From NCBI GenBank assembly GCA_942159475.1, contig OW804098.1, forward strand, positions 117,329,374 to 117,393,373: 64,000 nucleotides of DNA. Direction: 5' to 3'. The notes under the pieces were generated by a model. It saw nothing but the letters and a program-made list of their open reading frames with translations. It did not search any database and was not told the DNA's origin. The position numbers and the translations under genes are program-made. The stretch's first letter is position 1, and each line of letters begins with the position of its first letter. This DNA comes from Sthenelais limicola. Taxonomy: Eukaryota > Annelida > Polychaeta > Phyllodocida > Sigalionidae. Below, one piece after another: positions 19,718 through 31,697 of the stretch.

Positions 19718-21452
19718 TTTTTCCATTGAATCGCAGTAACTATAACTTGACATCGGATACAAGTATTTGATTCTGGGAAAACGTTTCCTTTGGAAACGCC
19801 AGGTAGCTACTGTAAATTGACACTAATTGTAAAGTTTAATAGATAAATAATTAAATAGATCATTAGTTAAGTTAATACTTGTTTTACTTCTTTATTCCTA
19901 CCACTCATAGCCAGGATATATATGAGAAACCTCAACTTCAATATCATTTGTAGTATCATTAGTGGGGGGTGGATCTGGTATTTGGCTATTTTTTCTTGAT
20001 TCTATCTATCAAGCAATGTACTATATATGGAAAATATAGTGATTTTCAAACAATATGAAAAGAAAGAGAATTAAATGAAAATCTATCATATATAATCGAA
20101 TATCTTTAATGCATGAAAAAAAGGACAATTTTTTTCTGATATATAAATTCCCTCTCGAATAGGCCAAAATGTATTGTCCATTGTATCACAGTAACTATAT
20201 CTTGATATCAGATACAAATATTTGATTCTGGGAAAACGTTTCCTTTGGAAACGCCAGGTAGCTACATTAAGTTGACACTAATTGTAAAGTTTAATAGATA
20301 AATAATTAAATAGATCATTAGTTAAGTTAATACTTGTTTTACTTCTTAATTCCTACCACTCATAGCCAGGATATATATGAGAAACCTCAACTTCAATATC
20401 ATTTGTAGTATCATTAGTGGGGGGTGGGGGCGGGGGGTGGATCTGGTATTTGGCTTTTTTTTCTTGATTCTATCTATCAAGTAATGTACTTTATTATACG
20501 CGCATGCTATATGAGAGGTGCTATAAGTGGGGTGCTATAAAAATAGTCATATAGGACGCGTCCTATAAAAATGTAGTTGTCTAAAAATAGCTCTGACTCA
20601 GCACTTCCGCTGTCTCCGCGGAGATCCCCGCGGAGATCCCCGCGATCGGTAATCCACCTGTGATTATAAAAATACATAATAAACACCACACCATTAAATA
20701 GAGAATTAAATTCTCTGTCAAATGATGTAAGGTTTATTATTGTAGCTCAAGAAATGGCTATGATATGAACGTTTTAGTTCAACCAAGTCAGTAAGTAAAC
20801 ACTGCATGATCACACAGTCCTGACAGCTCACTCACACAGTCCTGACAGCTACAACAAGCCTACTGAAGGTGCTCTCAGCGGGGCAGCTGGGGCTCTCTGA
20901 GAGTTCTTTAATACTCTTTCAGTGATATCTGATGATGATCAAATTTTATGCACATATAATAAATATAGAATGGAACTCGCCAGCAATAATCGAAAATTTA
21001 TAGGACTTGATTCGTCCACATAAGCACTCTGCCTACGGCATCGTGCTTATGTGGACGAATCTCGTCCTATAAATTTTCGATTATTGCCGGCTCGTCCCAT
21101 TCTCTCTATATATATATGGAAAATATAGTGATTTTCAAACAATATGAAAAGAAAGAGAATTAAATGAAAATCTATCATAAACAAATCAAATATCTTTAAT
21201 GCATGAAAAAAAAGGACAATTTTTTTCTGATGTATGAATTCCCTCTCGAATAGGCCAAAATGTATTGTCCATTGTATCACAGTAACTATATCTTGACATC
21301 AGATACAAGTATTCGATTCTGAGAAAACGTTTCCTTTGGAAACACCAGGTAGCTACATTAAGTTGACACTAATTGTAAAGTTAAATAGATGAATAGTTAT
21401 ATAGATCATTAGTTAACTTAATACTTGTTTAATTTCTTTATAAATACTGGCC
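19718..21452 (+). repeat. ~460-bp tandem unit, about 2.4 copies, second copy interrupted
   Basis: Unit 1 is 19718-20178 and unit 2 starts at 20179, each with CAGTAACTATA, GAAAACGTTTCCTTTGGAAA, CGCCAGGTAGCTAC, ATTAGTGGGGGGTGGATC and CTCGAATAGGCCAAAATGTA. Unit 2 is split by the M5 element (20491-21110) and resumes at 21111 with ATATGGAAAATATAGTG. A partial third unit runs 21268-21452. GTTTCCTTTGGAAAC is itself a small palindrome. Confidence 0.8.
20491..21110 (+). mobile_element. M5 element with palindromic core, copy 1 (~620 bp)
   Basis: The boundaries are set by the interrupted 460-bp repeat, at TA-rich sequence. It contains GCATGCTATATGAGAGGTGC and GGGGTGCTATAAAAATA near one end. Near the other is a ~145-bp hairpin (20964-21107): ATGGAACTCGCCAGCAATAA, AAATTTATAGGACTTGATTC, GTCCACATAAGCACTCTGCC, then the inverted copies. 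A CCGCGGAGATCCCCGCGGAG stretch lies at 20617-20645. A second, inverted copy is at 35401-35760. No coding capacity. Confidence 0.7.
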
Positions 21453-22029
21453 CTTCTATAAGATATGATTAGCCATAAGTTATTATGGTGAACTGGATAT
21501 ATTTGACGCTAATACCCACAGGCGATAGGGCCCAGAGTCCAGCCACTGGTTTGGACACTGGGCCCAGCGGTAGTGGTGAGTGTTGTTTAGGGGCTAGCAT
21601 ATGAAATATTTATATCTAAGATATAGGACAAAATATTTTTTTCAACATTGCACATGTTTTTTGTTTTTACTTTCAAGTTGATAATTGTTATACGATTGAG
21701 GATGAATAACTGATGGTTAAGTTCTTCCATCATATTTTTATTTCATAATTATGAACTTATGTTACAACTTATTGCAGGTCAACATTGTTCTGCTCCTTAA
21801 ATTACAATGAGTTTCTAGTTTTGAATAATGAATGGTGTTGATAATGAATACAGTTACTTATTTGAAGGTTTTGTTTTTTTTAAAAAATTTTATTTTCATA
21901 TTAAAAGATGAAAAGAATTTTCCCCTTATTCTTATCCCTTATCATTTTTGAGGAAGACGGACATAGGACATAGGCGAGAGATTGAGCAAGCAGAATTATT
22001 GGGTTTTTTGCAAGTAATATTTTTTTATT
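21453..22029. other. Unassigned sequence inside the foldback element
   Basis: Contains ATAAGATATGATTAGCCATA at about 21461, which resembles a decayed 57-bp minisatellite unit. Otherwise nothing that I can support. Confidence 0.35.
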
Positions 22030-22270
22030 TCATTTTTAAAATGATCTTTATCCTGAATATTTCGAATGATTACTGGTAAATTATTCCAGGTGGCAGCGAC
22101 TTGATAGTGGAGAGAGGATTTGATTTTTCCTTGATAGGCCTAAATGTGGAGAGAATTGGGGCATCATATATTCTGGTTGCTCTAACAATTATTGGGATAG
22201 AGCCTTTTCGTTGTAGTCTTGTTACCTTAAGATAACCCATTTTGGAGAGAAGAAAACTAATTTGCTGGGG
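22030..22270 (-). pseudogene. Non-LTR ORF2 C-terminal remnant
   Basis: On the minus strand a frame reads YQGKIKSSLHYQVAATWNNL followed by PVIIRNIQDKDHFKNEIKKY. This is the usual LINE ORF2 C-terminus (...YxAAxxWNxLPxxIR...FKxxLK). Upstream (plus 22150-22270) the frame is broken by a TAG and shifts. Only the last ~50 residues are recognisable, and the catalytic RT part is absent. Confidence 0.55.
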
Positions 22271-22571
22271 GCCTTAATCTTTGATTGTGAGTGGGCCCTA
22301 GCTTCCTACAACCATGCTAACATCAGAGTAACTGACTTTTAATGACTAGCTAGCCCTATTTGAATTTTCATTTGACCGACATAATGAAGCATGCAAAAAA
22401 ACTCTGTAAACCAGATCATAAGGAACATTCAAAATCTGCTTTAAAATTTGACCTTTTGGACGTCATCTCAAATCAATTAATGCATTGATACAAATTACTT
22501 AATTAAGGTATTATTTAACACGATAATTGCAATTCTTTCATCTAAATCCTATTTTGTTACAAGGAAGCTCT

Positions 22572-22805
22572 TGGGTCAGATTTTCAGAAAAATCTAAAAT
22601 TCTACACCTCTCTCAAATTCTACCAAATTAGAGTGAGAGATGATAAATAATGACAATATCCGAAGGTATTCTGTATCAATTGTATTCATTCAATGAATCT
22701 GTCTGCTTATGTTGAACAGTATTTTGAACCTGATTTATGTCCTAAATTTGGGTTATTTGAGGGGATTGGTGAAGGTGAATTGTACGTTTTCTGTCAGTTT
22801 CACCC
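22572..22805 (+). repeat. M2 MITE, diverged copy
   Basis: TGGGTCAGATTTTCAGAAAA at the left; the right end is changed to TTTTCTGTCAGTTTCACCC. The interior has lost GTACAATTGGC. Confidence 0.7.
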
Positions 22806-23093
22806 TCTTATGAAGACCCTTCAAACAAGTAATCATTGATAAATATAACTTTTTTCCATCACTTTCCCCCCGTATATTTTGGTACAGTCTTGGTTCAGTT
22901 TCAATAGAGTAATTTTAAACATCGAAGTAATATGTTCTTCTCTGAAGAATTCATCTTTTGTACTGCAAAGATTGACAAGATTTGCTATTCAAATCCATGT
23001 TGACACAACGCAACAGTTTCAGCCTTATACTCTGGCTGTAGTTTTGTTCAATTTGGACTTATTTGGACGATATTAGTATTGTGATTTCTGTGC

Positions 23094-23340
23094 ATAGTCA
23101 CGAAAATGAGTCACAAGTTACAGAAAAGGGATTTTGAAATGTCATCATATTTGAACAGGTGAGGTCAAGGGGATTCTAATGATAGTAAAATAAAACAGAG
23201 TACTTAACATATAATAACTACTTATATATTTTATGTTTGATATTTCAATTTTGAAAACAAAGGTAATCTACTAGTAATGTAGCTAAATCTGACCTCTTGG
23301 TTGGGAACCCTTATATATATTCTCTCATTATATCTTCATT
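23094..23340 (+). repeat. M1 fragment (left part)
   Basis: CACGAAAATGAGTCACAAGT, GTCATCATATTTGAACAGG and GATTCTAATGATAGTAAA match the M1 left half; no right end. Confidence 0.55.
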
Positions 23341-25590
23341 ATAAATTAGATGTCAGACAGCACGCCTGCTGCCACCTAGCAGTATGTACCTCCTCCCAGA
23401 AAAACAAAATTCGACAAAAAAAACCCTACTTTTGAAGCACCATATCTCAGCGACTATTACTGGCAGAGACACATGTTATATACGAAACGAACCGGTATTT
23501 TGTCCCCTAAAACTGGTTTAATATTATCTAAGCTCTAAATATTATATTCTAGGGGTTATTTACAAAAACGTCAAAGCATGTTCCCCATGCGGCCATTTTT
23601 GGAATTTTCCCAGAGGCTGACGGCTTAGAACCTTTGGCTTAGTAAAAAAGGGTTTCAAGGAAAAGGATCCCGCACAAATAAATACTTTTGCAATATCTTT
23701 GAGGTCATATCACAGATTGACTGGACTGGACTGGAGAGGGAGAGTGTATGTACCCAACACTCAGAACACTGAGTATAAGGCCGGGGTGCAGGCAGGGGTG
23801 AGTCATGGTGAAAATGGGTCACAAATGCTTTACTGTGTAGGTAACGGTGGGGGCATAGCTAACTGCCCAAGTCACAGGTGGGACACTGATCCCTGTAACG
23901 CACGTTACCTCATCACTTATGGCGAATGCGATAAAAGGTGGTCATTGTTTACATCTGAGTTTAGGTATTTATAAAGTTTGGACATGCCTGTGAATCACCA
24001 GTAAAGATGGCGAACGATATTTGATAACGAAAATTGTTTTATTATAGTGATCACAACAGCAGTTTTTCTATAATATGTTTGAACAATTCTGATGGTGATG
24101 AGGTAACGCACACCAGTATTGATTGTGGTGATGCCCGTGAAGCAACTGGTTGATGCCTGTGAAGTGGTTTTCTTAGAATATATATATATTCCTAACTTCT
24201 ATGCAATTTTTTTGTGAACAATCTGAATTAATGTCTACAAATGCCACCATAAATAATTAATCCCTTAATAAGCCAATTAATTCTTTTTTTCATTATTCGA
24301 AAATACCCTCAACCCCATACCTTCTATTGGCCATTCAAATATATTTCTTTAGTACATCGAATTCCTCACCCTCTGAACATAATCATGAATATTATTAAAT
24401 GTCAGAAAGTTTAAACATCATTTATGTAAAAACGAAGAGAATCAGTAAAAAATGTATTGTTCTTGATGACTGGCTGAACTTCATTACTGTATAGCGATCT
24501 TGTATGTATGTATCAATCTTATTTCCAATTTACAAGTTACAAAATTTATCAATTTACATTGATTCGAAAAAAGGGAGAAGTATTAATCAGTCTCCACCCC
24601 CCCCCCCCCCCACACACACACACACCAACAAAAGTTTGCCCCCCCCCCAATATGTTACCTGTTCCGCCGCCCCTATACATGGCTAGGCACAACATGACAG
24701 TTCTTCTTCTCAGAAGATATAATTATGGCGAAAAATTAATAAGTAAGTCAAAACAATGTACAAATGGCCATATTTCACATGAAATTTTGACATTTTTTCA
24801 ACGCACTTTAGAATATTATCCTTAGGTATTCTGAATAGCCCACAGGTTCCTGCATTTTATGAAAAAATTGCCTGTTGATAGCTTAAACAGCTAATCTAAG
24901 AGAACGAAAAATAATGATTAAATAAAATATACAGACCTTTGACCTTGACCATTATGAGGCGTTTTGCTAATAACTCTTAAAATAATGCACTGACATCTTA
25001 GATCAAGAAAAGGAAATTTTAGGGCATATCATTCTATATTGATTGATATCAGCGACTTAATTCTAAATGTAGAAGATAATATTTTTTTAAAAAATTTATT
25101 TATTTATTTTCAATCGTCGAGAATTGGAATTCCTCAAAAGTTAGAAAGTGGTAGATTTGGAATCAAAAGATTCCAGCGATTTGGTTTAATCGAAAATCAT
25201 TGTTGTGATTGAAGATTCAACATTCATCAAATAAATTGTCTATTTAAATGCCAATTAAAATGAAGCCAGGCTGTCGGCTCCATAAGCTTTGCACTGTCAG
25301 GAACAGTTCCCAATAACTCAGAATCTGGCATGGAGAACTTTTGGGATATTATAATACAGTGTATTAGCAATAGAAATCTGCTAATATAAAGTAGTGCCAC
25401 GATGATGGAACGAAAATCACTATTTGGGGGTGGAGCCTATGATGTTTTACCCATTGATCGGTAGAAGTTATATATATCAATTAGCATAGATTTATCCATG
25501 TTTCATGTCTGAAATGTTATTAACTATTAGCTTGCTTTTGGTTGGTGTATTTGCTAATTTACCTATGTTGGTATATATTTAGGAGAGGAG
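23341..25590. other. Unassigned interior sequence with poly-C and CA runs
   Basis: No supported gene. A C14-16 homopolymer followed by (CA)n and a second C9 run lies at 24595-24650. Short frames at 23699-23974 and 24504-24825 have no recognisable product. Confidence 0.35.
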
Positions 25591-27640
25591 GAATTAAGGT
25601 AGCCCCCCCCCACTTATGGTGGGCACAAGAAGGTGGAAGAAGAGGAGGCGTGTGATGACCCCCAATAAGTTATGGTGGGCAGAAGAAGGTGCTAGGGGAG
25701 AAGGATTGTGGTGGCCCACCCATAAGATATTATGGGTAGAGGAGCGTGAGGATTGTGATGGCCCACTCATAAGATATGGTGGGCAAAGTAGAGAGAGATG
25801 GTAATGATTGTTGTGGCCCACTCATTAGATATGGTGGGCAAAGGAGGGAGAGAGGTGGTGAGGATTGTGGTGGCCCCTCCATAAGGTATGGTGGGCAAAG
25901 GAGGGAGAGAGGTGGTGAGGATTGTGGTGGCCCCTCCATAAGGTATGGTGGGCAATGGAGGGTGAGAGGTGGTGAGGATTGTGGTGGCCCCTCCATAAGG
26001 TATGGTGGGCAATGGAGGGTGAGAGGTGGTGAGGATTGTGGTGGCCCACCCATAAGGTATGGTGGGCTGAAGAGGGTGAGAGGTGGTGAGGATCGTGGTG
26101 GCCCCTCCATAAGGTATGGTGGGCAATGGTGGGTGAGAGGTGGTGAGGATTGTGATGTCCCACCCATAAGGTATGGTGGGGTGAAGAGGGTGAGAGGAGA
26201 GGAGGGTTGTGGTGTCCCACCCATAAGGTATGGTGGGCTGAAGAGGGTGAGAGGTGGTGAGGATTGTGGTGGCCCCTCCATAAGGTATGGTGGGCAATGG
26301 AGGGGGAGAGGTGGTGAGGATTGTGGTGGCCCCTCCATAAGGTATGGTGGGCAATGGAGAGTGAGAGGAGAGGAGGGTTGTGGTGTCCCACCCATAAGGT
26401 ATGGTGGGCTGAAGAGGGTGAGAGGTGGTGAGGATTGTGGTGGCCCACCCATAAGGTATGGTGGGCAATGGTGGGTGAGAGGTGGTGAGGAGTGTGGTGG
26501 CCCACCCATAAGGTATGGTGGGCAATGGAGGGTGAGAGGGGAGGAGGGCTGTGGTGTCCCACCCATAAGGTATGGTGGGCTGAAGAGGGTGAGACGAGAG
26601 GAGGATTGTGGTGGCCCACCCATAAGGTATGGTGGGCAATGGTGGGTGAGAGGTGGTGAGGATTGTGGTGTCCCACCCATAAGGTATGGTGGGGTGAAGA
26701 GGGTGAGAGGAGAGGAGGGTTGTGGTGTCCCACCCATAAGGTATGGTGGGCTGAAGAGGGTGAGAGGAGAGGAGGGATGTGGTGGCCCACCCATAAGTTA
26801 TGGTTGGCTGAAGAGGGTGAGAGGAGAGGAGGATTGTGGTGGCCCACCCATAAGGTATGGTGGGCTGAAGAGGGTGAGAGGAGAGGAGGGATGTGGTGGC
26901 CCACCCATAAGTTATGGTTGGCTGAAGAGGGTGAGAGGAGAGGAGGATTGTGGTGGCCCACCCATAAGGTATGGTGGGCTGAAGAGGGTGAGAGGAGAGG
27001 AGGGATGTGGTGGCCCACCCATAAGTTATGGTGGGCTGAAGAGGGTGAGAGGAGAGGAGGGTTGTGGTGGCCCACCCATAAGGTATGGTGGGCTGAAGAG
27101 GGTGAGAAGAGAGGAGGGTTGTGGTGGCCCACCCATAAGTTATGGTGGGCTGAAGAGGGTGGGAGGGGAGGAGGATTGTGGTGGCCCACCCATAAGGTAT
27201 GGTGGGCTGAAGAGGGTGAGAGGGGAGGAGGGCTGTGGTGTCCCACCCATAAGGTATGGTGGGCTGAAGAGGGTGAGAGGAGAGGAGGGTTGTGGTGGCC
27301 CACTCATAAGTTATGGTGGGCTGAAGAGGGTGGGAGGGGAGGAGGATTGTGGTGGCCCACCCATAAGGTATGGTGGGCTGAAGAGGGTGAGAGGGGAGGA
27401 GGGTTGTGGTGTCCCACCCATAAGGTATGGTGGGCAATAGAGGGGGAGAGGGGAGTAGGGTTGTGGGGTCCCACCCATAAGGTATGGTGGGCTGAAAAGG
27501 GTGAGAGGGGAGGAGGATTGTGGTGTCCCACCCATAAGGTATGGTGGGCTGAAGAGGGTGAGAGGAGAGGAGGATTGTGGTGTCCCACCCATAAGTTATG
27601 GTGGGCTGAAGAGGGTGAGAGGAGAGGAGGGTCTGCCAAC
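25590..27640 (-). repeat. 57-bp minisatellite, right array (~36 units)
   Basis: Reverse complement of the left-array unit (GTGGCCCACCCATAAGGTAT, GGTGGGCTGAAGAGGGTGAG, AGGAGAGGAGGATT). The left part carries CCCTCCATAAGG units with GGGCAATGGAGGG. From about 26770 to 27060, units with GTTATGGTTGGC alternate with GGTATGGTGGGC units at 114-bp spacing. Purine/pyrimidine strand asymmetry is strong. Open frames of up to 556 codons are side effects of the 57-bp (19-codon) period. Confidence 0.9.
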
Positions 27641-27971
27641 TGTTCCCACGATAAGCTATGGTGGGTCAGGGACAAACCCTTGTTTGTCCACTTTAAGCCC
27701 ATATATAATGGGGGGGGACAAGAGAGAGAAACCCCATAAGTTATGGGAGGGATAGTGTGTCATTGGGTGCAACATATATATAGTAAGGCTTGGAACATAT
27801 TATTTGTACCTAAAAGCAGTGTAAGAAAAGGAGGCATCCTGTATACTTGAAAACATATTTGAACATATTTGTATTTTGAGTCTTGATTCTGGGGAACGTA
27901 TCGCTAAAGCATTGACATTATTGATATACTTTAGTGAAATTTGATTGTTTATGTAATTTACTTGCTACAAA

Positions 27972-28108
27972 TGGGACATATTTTCAGAAAATGTACAATT
28001 GGCAGCTCTACACATTCAGTACATTCTGCTACATTTGGCTGAAAAATGATGAATACTGGGTATATCTGAGTATATTTGGTGTCACTTTGATTCAAAGTAT
28101 CTGTTTTT
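27972..28108 (+). repeat. M2 fragment (left half)
   Basis: TGGGACATATTTTCAGAAAA then AATTGGCAGCTCTACACATT; it stops just before the next M1. Confidence 0.65.
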
Positions 28109-28126
28109 AGGTCGTGATATAAAATA

Positions 28127-28529
28127 TGTGATGTGTTTCAGGAAAATGAGTCATAAGTCGCAAAAAATAGATTTTGAGATACCATTATATCTGAAAAGAT
28201 GAGATCAAGCTGATTCCAATGATAGTAAACAGTCTAATAATCTTATAAGTATTTCTAGATTTTAAGTTTGATATTTTCGTTTTTGAAAAAAAAGGTTTCC
28301 AATATTTCTGTGGGTCAATAAACAGTAATTAAAGTAGTCCATGTGAGGACCTTTAAAACGAAAATATATATTACATAGATTGTCCTGACATTTGATACAT
28401 CAATTGATATAACTATAAGTATAGACTCCCCAAAAATCAGAACATTCCAATGATGTGATCTTGTATGAAAAAAACTTTGAAAAACATCAATTTTGCGACT
28501 TATGACTCATTTTCCTGAAACACATCCCA
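28127..28529 (+). repeat. M1 MITE, full-length copy
   Basis: TGTGATGTGTTTCAGG to CCTGAAACACATCCCA, flanked by AAATA and TATTT; both ATGAGTCAT motifs present. Confidence 0.8.
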
Positions 28530-28760
28530 TATTTCATGGCGACGCATGAAAAAAAACCATGGTATGGCATGGTATGGTTAAGTTTTTTCCTATTTGGTTG
28601 TTAAACTGTGGCCAATAAAAAATATTTATAAAAAAAACAAATGTTTTACTTTTCTTGTTAACAGCTGGATGTATTTTAGTTGTTTTATTTCCATATTGCT
28701 TGATTAGTAACTTTGAAACTGGATCGTACGGAAGATTGTACTGTAATTATTAAGAACATT

Positions 28761-29171
28761 TGCGGTGTGTTTCAGGAAAATGAGTCATAAGTCGCAAAAT
28801 TCATACTTTTAAAAGTCATTTATTCACAAGATCTCCTTTTTGGAATGTTTTCATTTTTGGAGTATCGAGTTAGATATGTCTCATGAATACATGAATCAAA
28901 TTTCAGGATAGTGTATTAAATATATCCTTGCATTTCGAAGATCATCCTATGGAGTATATTTACGTATATTGATAGTAATTGTTCACCCAAAAATATTGAA
29001 AACTTTTTTTTTCAGAAATTAAAATATCAAACTTAAAATATAGAAATACTCATTAAATGTCTTTAATGTTTACCATCATTAGAATCGGCTTGATCTACTC
29101 TTTTCAAATATAATGGTATCTCTAAGTCTATTTTTTGCGACTTATGACTCATGTTCCTTAAACGCATCACA
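28761..29171 (-). repeat. M1 MITE, full-length copy
   Basis: GGTGTGTTTCAGGAAAATG at the left, CCTTAAACGCATCACA at the right. At the right end AP-1-like ATGAGTCAT has become ATGAGTCAT in reverse with a G in the following TTTTCC (ATGTTCC). Confidence 0.75.
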
Positions 29172-29333
29172 TTTGATAAAAGGAGTTGTGGCTCCTAGTC
29201 TATGTTAAAGTAAAGAGACCATCTAAATTCTTAACAGCGATGTAGAGAGGTGATTAAACTTCTGATTGGACAGGAAAAGATTTTGGCTGGTCCTCCAAAT
29301 ACAAATGGGGACCTCAGTCGAGTTAGTGGACAG

Positions 29334-29680
29334 CAATAAGGGACTTGCATAGCCGCCATTTTGAATCTTGATTCGCATGGAATTATGGGGACTAATGGTA
29401 CAGTCTAAAATCTATAGAAAACATGTCATATTCAGCATTTATCAATATTCTAATGTCAATATCCATGTATCATACATGTTTCCATTACAAAAGTCTCTAT
29501 ATCTTCCCCATCATGCATTTGTTTTTCACAGATCATATACACAAGCTATGATATTGGTGAAAACATTCTTGCAATTTTCGATAAAAATGTTGCCAAATAT
29601 TTGTATGTCTGATTTGAACCGAATCCATCCCACGATGCACTTTAACAGACATGCCCAGTGAGACAGGCAAATCCCCTATT
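29334..29680 (-). repeat. M3 MITE (reference description, ~350-395 bp)
   Basis: M3 ends are AATAGGGGAYTTGCAT and ATGCAAATCCCCTATT. One end continues AGCCGCCATTTTGAATC and AATTATGGGACTAATGGTAC. The other, read inward, gives GTGCCACTGCGCATGTCTGT and ACAGTGCATCCTGGGATGG. This copy starts AATAAGGGACTTGCATAGCC and ends ACAGGCAAATCCCCTATT. The 51-bp and 79-bp satellites of this window match the two ends. No coding capacity. Confidence 0.75.
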
Positions 29681-29968
29681 AATTCACATCGTTATAAACA
29701 TTGTTTTCCACAGGCAATCAAACTTATGTTTAGCTGCCTGGTTGACGCTAGAGCAATGAGAGAGGAACGAGGATTAGGAAATTGGATCGCTTATTTGGCC
29801 TTTTCTTGGTATTCTTAAATAAAAGTCTTGCATCAAAATAAGATAAAGAACAGCAATTAGAAACAGTTGTTCTTGTAAAGTACTAGTTTCTGGCCAGTGT
29901 TTATTGTCACTCCTCTGAAAAGAATTATTGAAATATAAAACTCAAAATAAAAAGTTACAAAGTGATAA

Positions 29969-30326
29969 GGCCAAAAAAAAAATAGGTGTGTTTCCGATTT
30001 ATCTGGCTGAAAACTAGGTTGGGGGGGGGTAACTTTTTTTTTTGTTATTTTTTTTTGTTTGGAAATCTCCTCCCAGGAACTGAAAAAAATGACTTTTTCA
30101 TAACAATAGTTGTTTTGAACATGGGAAATGTGCCTTTTGACAGTTCCAGGTTAGGAAAACCCGTTTTCCTACTTTTATAAGCTTTTTTTGTCAAAAAATC
30201 CAAAAAAAGTAAGATATGATGGGGAAAAAATCAGGTATGGCAAAAAATGTTTTAGGTAGGGTAAGGTTTTTCTAGGTAGGGGGGGGGGGGGGGTAAATCG
30301 GAAACACACCTATTTTTTTTTTGGCC
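29969..30326. mobile_element. TAA-flanked MITE with long perfect ends (PIF/Harbinger-like)
   Basis: Ends GGCCAAAAAAAAAATAGGTG plus TGTTTCCGATTTA, and their inverse TAAATCGGAAACACACC plus TATTTTTTTTTTGGCC, about 33 bp and nearly perfect. TAA flanks both sides (29966-29968 and 30327-30329). A 3-bp TWA duplication and GGCC ends are features of PIF/Harbinger. The interior has G9 and G15 homopolymer runs and no transposase. The near-perfect ends suggest a recent insertion. Confidence 0.75.
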
Positions 30327-30329
30327 TAA

Positions 30330-31318
30330 CAAGGCAAAATTTGACCGTCACCAGCGCTGCCATCAACGCTTTCTATTCCATTTTTGTGAAACAATCAATT
30401 TTATGTTTTGAATAGGATAAGCACAGGAAAGGTGAAATATTGCAAATCATGAGAACACAATTTGAGTCTTTTATAATTTGAGTCTTTTATATTTGTTTGT
30501 TGATTTATGACATTATGCCATGGTGGGTGGGAATATCTATAAAACATGGCCAGATTAGACCATTGCAAATGGATGCGTAGATTTCACTAGTGGAATCCGC
30601 TTTTCAAATGCAGCCAGATTAGAACACTATTTTGATTGGTTACGTAAACTTAATTCAGCCATTCATTGACGTCCTTTTGATGGCGTCTTTTTAATGATGC
30701 AAATTTCGAGCCACCTGCTTTAGTATTATATCCTTGGTTATTATTATCACTATGGTGTAACCATGGAGAGGGGCGGATCAGGCGAAAACAAGCACTCTAG
30801 AACTGGGGAAAAGACCCGTAGTTACAAGGATTTGCTTTCACTGCCTATACATGTGTGAAGCATATAAGAGTCCTATTTCAACTTGGCACTTTCAGGAAAC
30901 AATTTAGATCGACTAAAATGTTGCACTTATGGAATATGAAGATATATAGACTTTCCATGGTATGTTTATGGGTGGTCAGTGGAGCGTGGCATCCTTTGAG
31001 AAAGCCAGCAGCATGTCGCGCCTGACTGATTTGGGGGCGCGTGGGAATTCTGGGGCGCGTGGGAATATGCGAACTAGTGTAGCACTCGTCTAGACGCGTT
31101 GCACAGCACGGTCTTTTGCGTAGAGACACGCTTATTTATAACAGTGTAGGCCTCACCTGCAGTACTGAAAAACAGTTTCCTCTTGCTCAAACTAACATAA
31201 ATTGCAATTTCTGTAATGTCGCTCAGAGAAGTATGCATTGAAAAAATTGAAAAAATGTTTTAAAATAAATCAAATAGGAAGGCGGCAGGTGAGGCAGGTG
31301 CCATCGCTGCTAAATTAA
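30330..31318. other. Unassigned sequence
   Basis: No recognisable element. A short CpG-rich part at 31030-31130 (GGGGCGCGTGGGAATTCTGG) contains a repeated GGCGCGTGGGAAT pair. Confidence 0.35.
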
Positions 31319-31691
31319 TGTGATGTGCTACAGCAAAATAAGTCACAACTCACGAAATTGCTATTTTTTAAAGTGATTTATTCACAGGATCTCTTTATTG
31401 GAATGTTCTGATTCTTATACCGCATTGTTGGATGAAGTATGAATACATGTACCAAATTGCAAGACAGTGTATCAAATATTGTCATGCATTCATAGGGTCA
31501 TCCCATAGAGTATATTTACCTATTTTGATACTAACTGTCCACCCAAAAATATTGAAAACATTTTTTCCAGAACTAAAAATATCATTATTCAATATTCATT
31601 GGAATCCCCTTGGTCTCCTCTTTTCAAATATGATAATATCACAAAACCCAATTTTTGCGACTTATGACTCGTTTTCCTGAAACACATCACA
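31319..31691 (-). repeat. M1 MITE, diverged full-length copy
   Basis: TGTGATGTGCTACAGC at the left, CCTGAAACACATCACA at the right. At the left the AP-1-like motif is lost (AAGTCACAAC). Confidence 0.7.
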
Positions 31692-31697
31692 TATTTA

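Larger units (their letters stand above)
17071..27772. mobile_element. Putative 10.7-kb foldback element with minisatellite inverted repeats
   Basis: The outer ~135 bp at 17071-17205 and the reverse complement of 27640-27772 are nearly identical. Shared blocks, in order: CCAATG, CCCTCCCATAACTTATGGGG, TTTCTCTCTCTTGTCCCCCC, ATTATATATGGGCTTAAAGT, AGGGTTTGTCCCTGACCCAC, ATCGTGGGAACAGTTGGCAG. Each is followed inward by an array of the same 57-bp unit. The flanks outside both ends are TATATATA tracts, which could be a target duplication in a TA repeat. Foldback/TU elements of Drosophila and sea urchin have this design (long inverted repeats made of tandem repeats, variable interior). I find no transposase inside, so it would be non-autonomous. 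Confidence 0.55.

Noticed and set aside
25730..27755. Frames of 354, 492, 554 and 556 codons in the right array
   Set aside because: Same reason; open at once on both strands, which is expected of a stop-free 19-codon unit rather than a gene.
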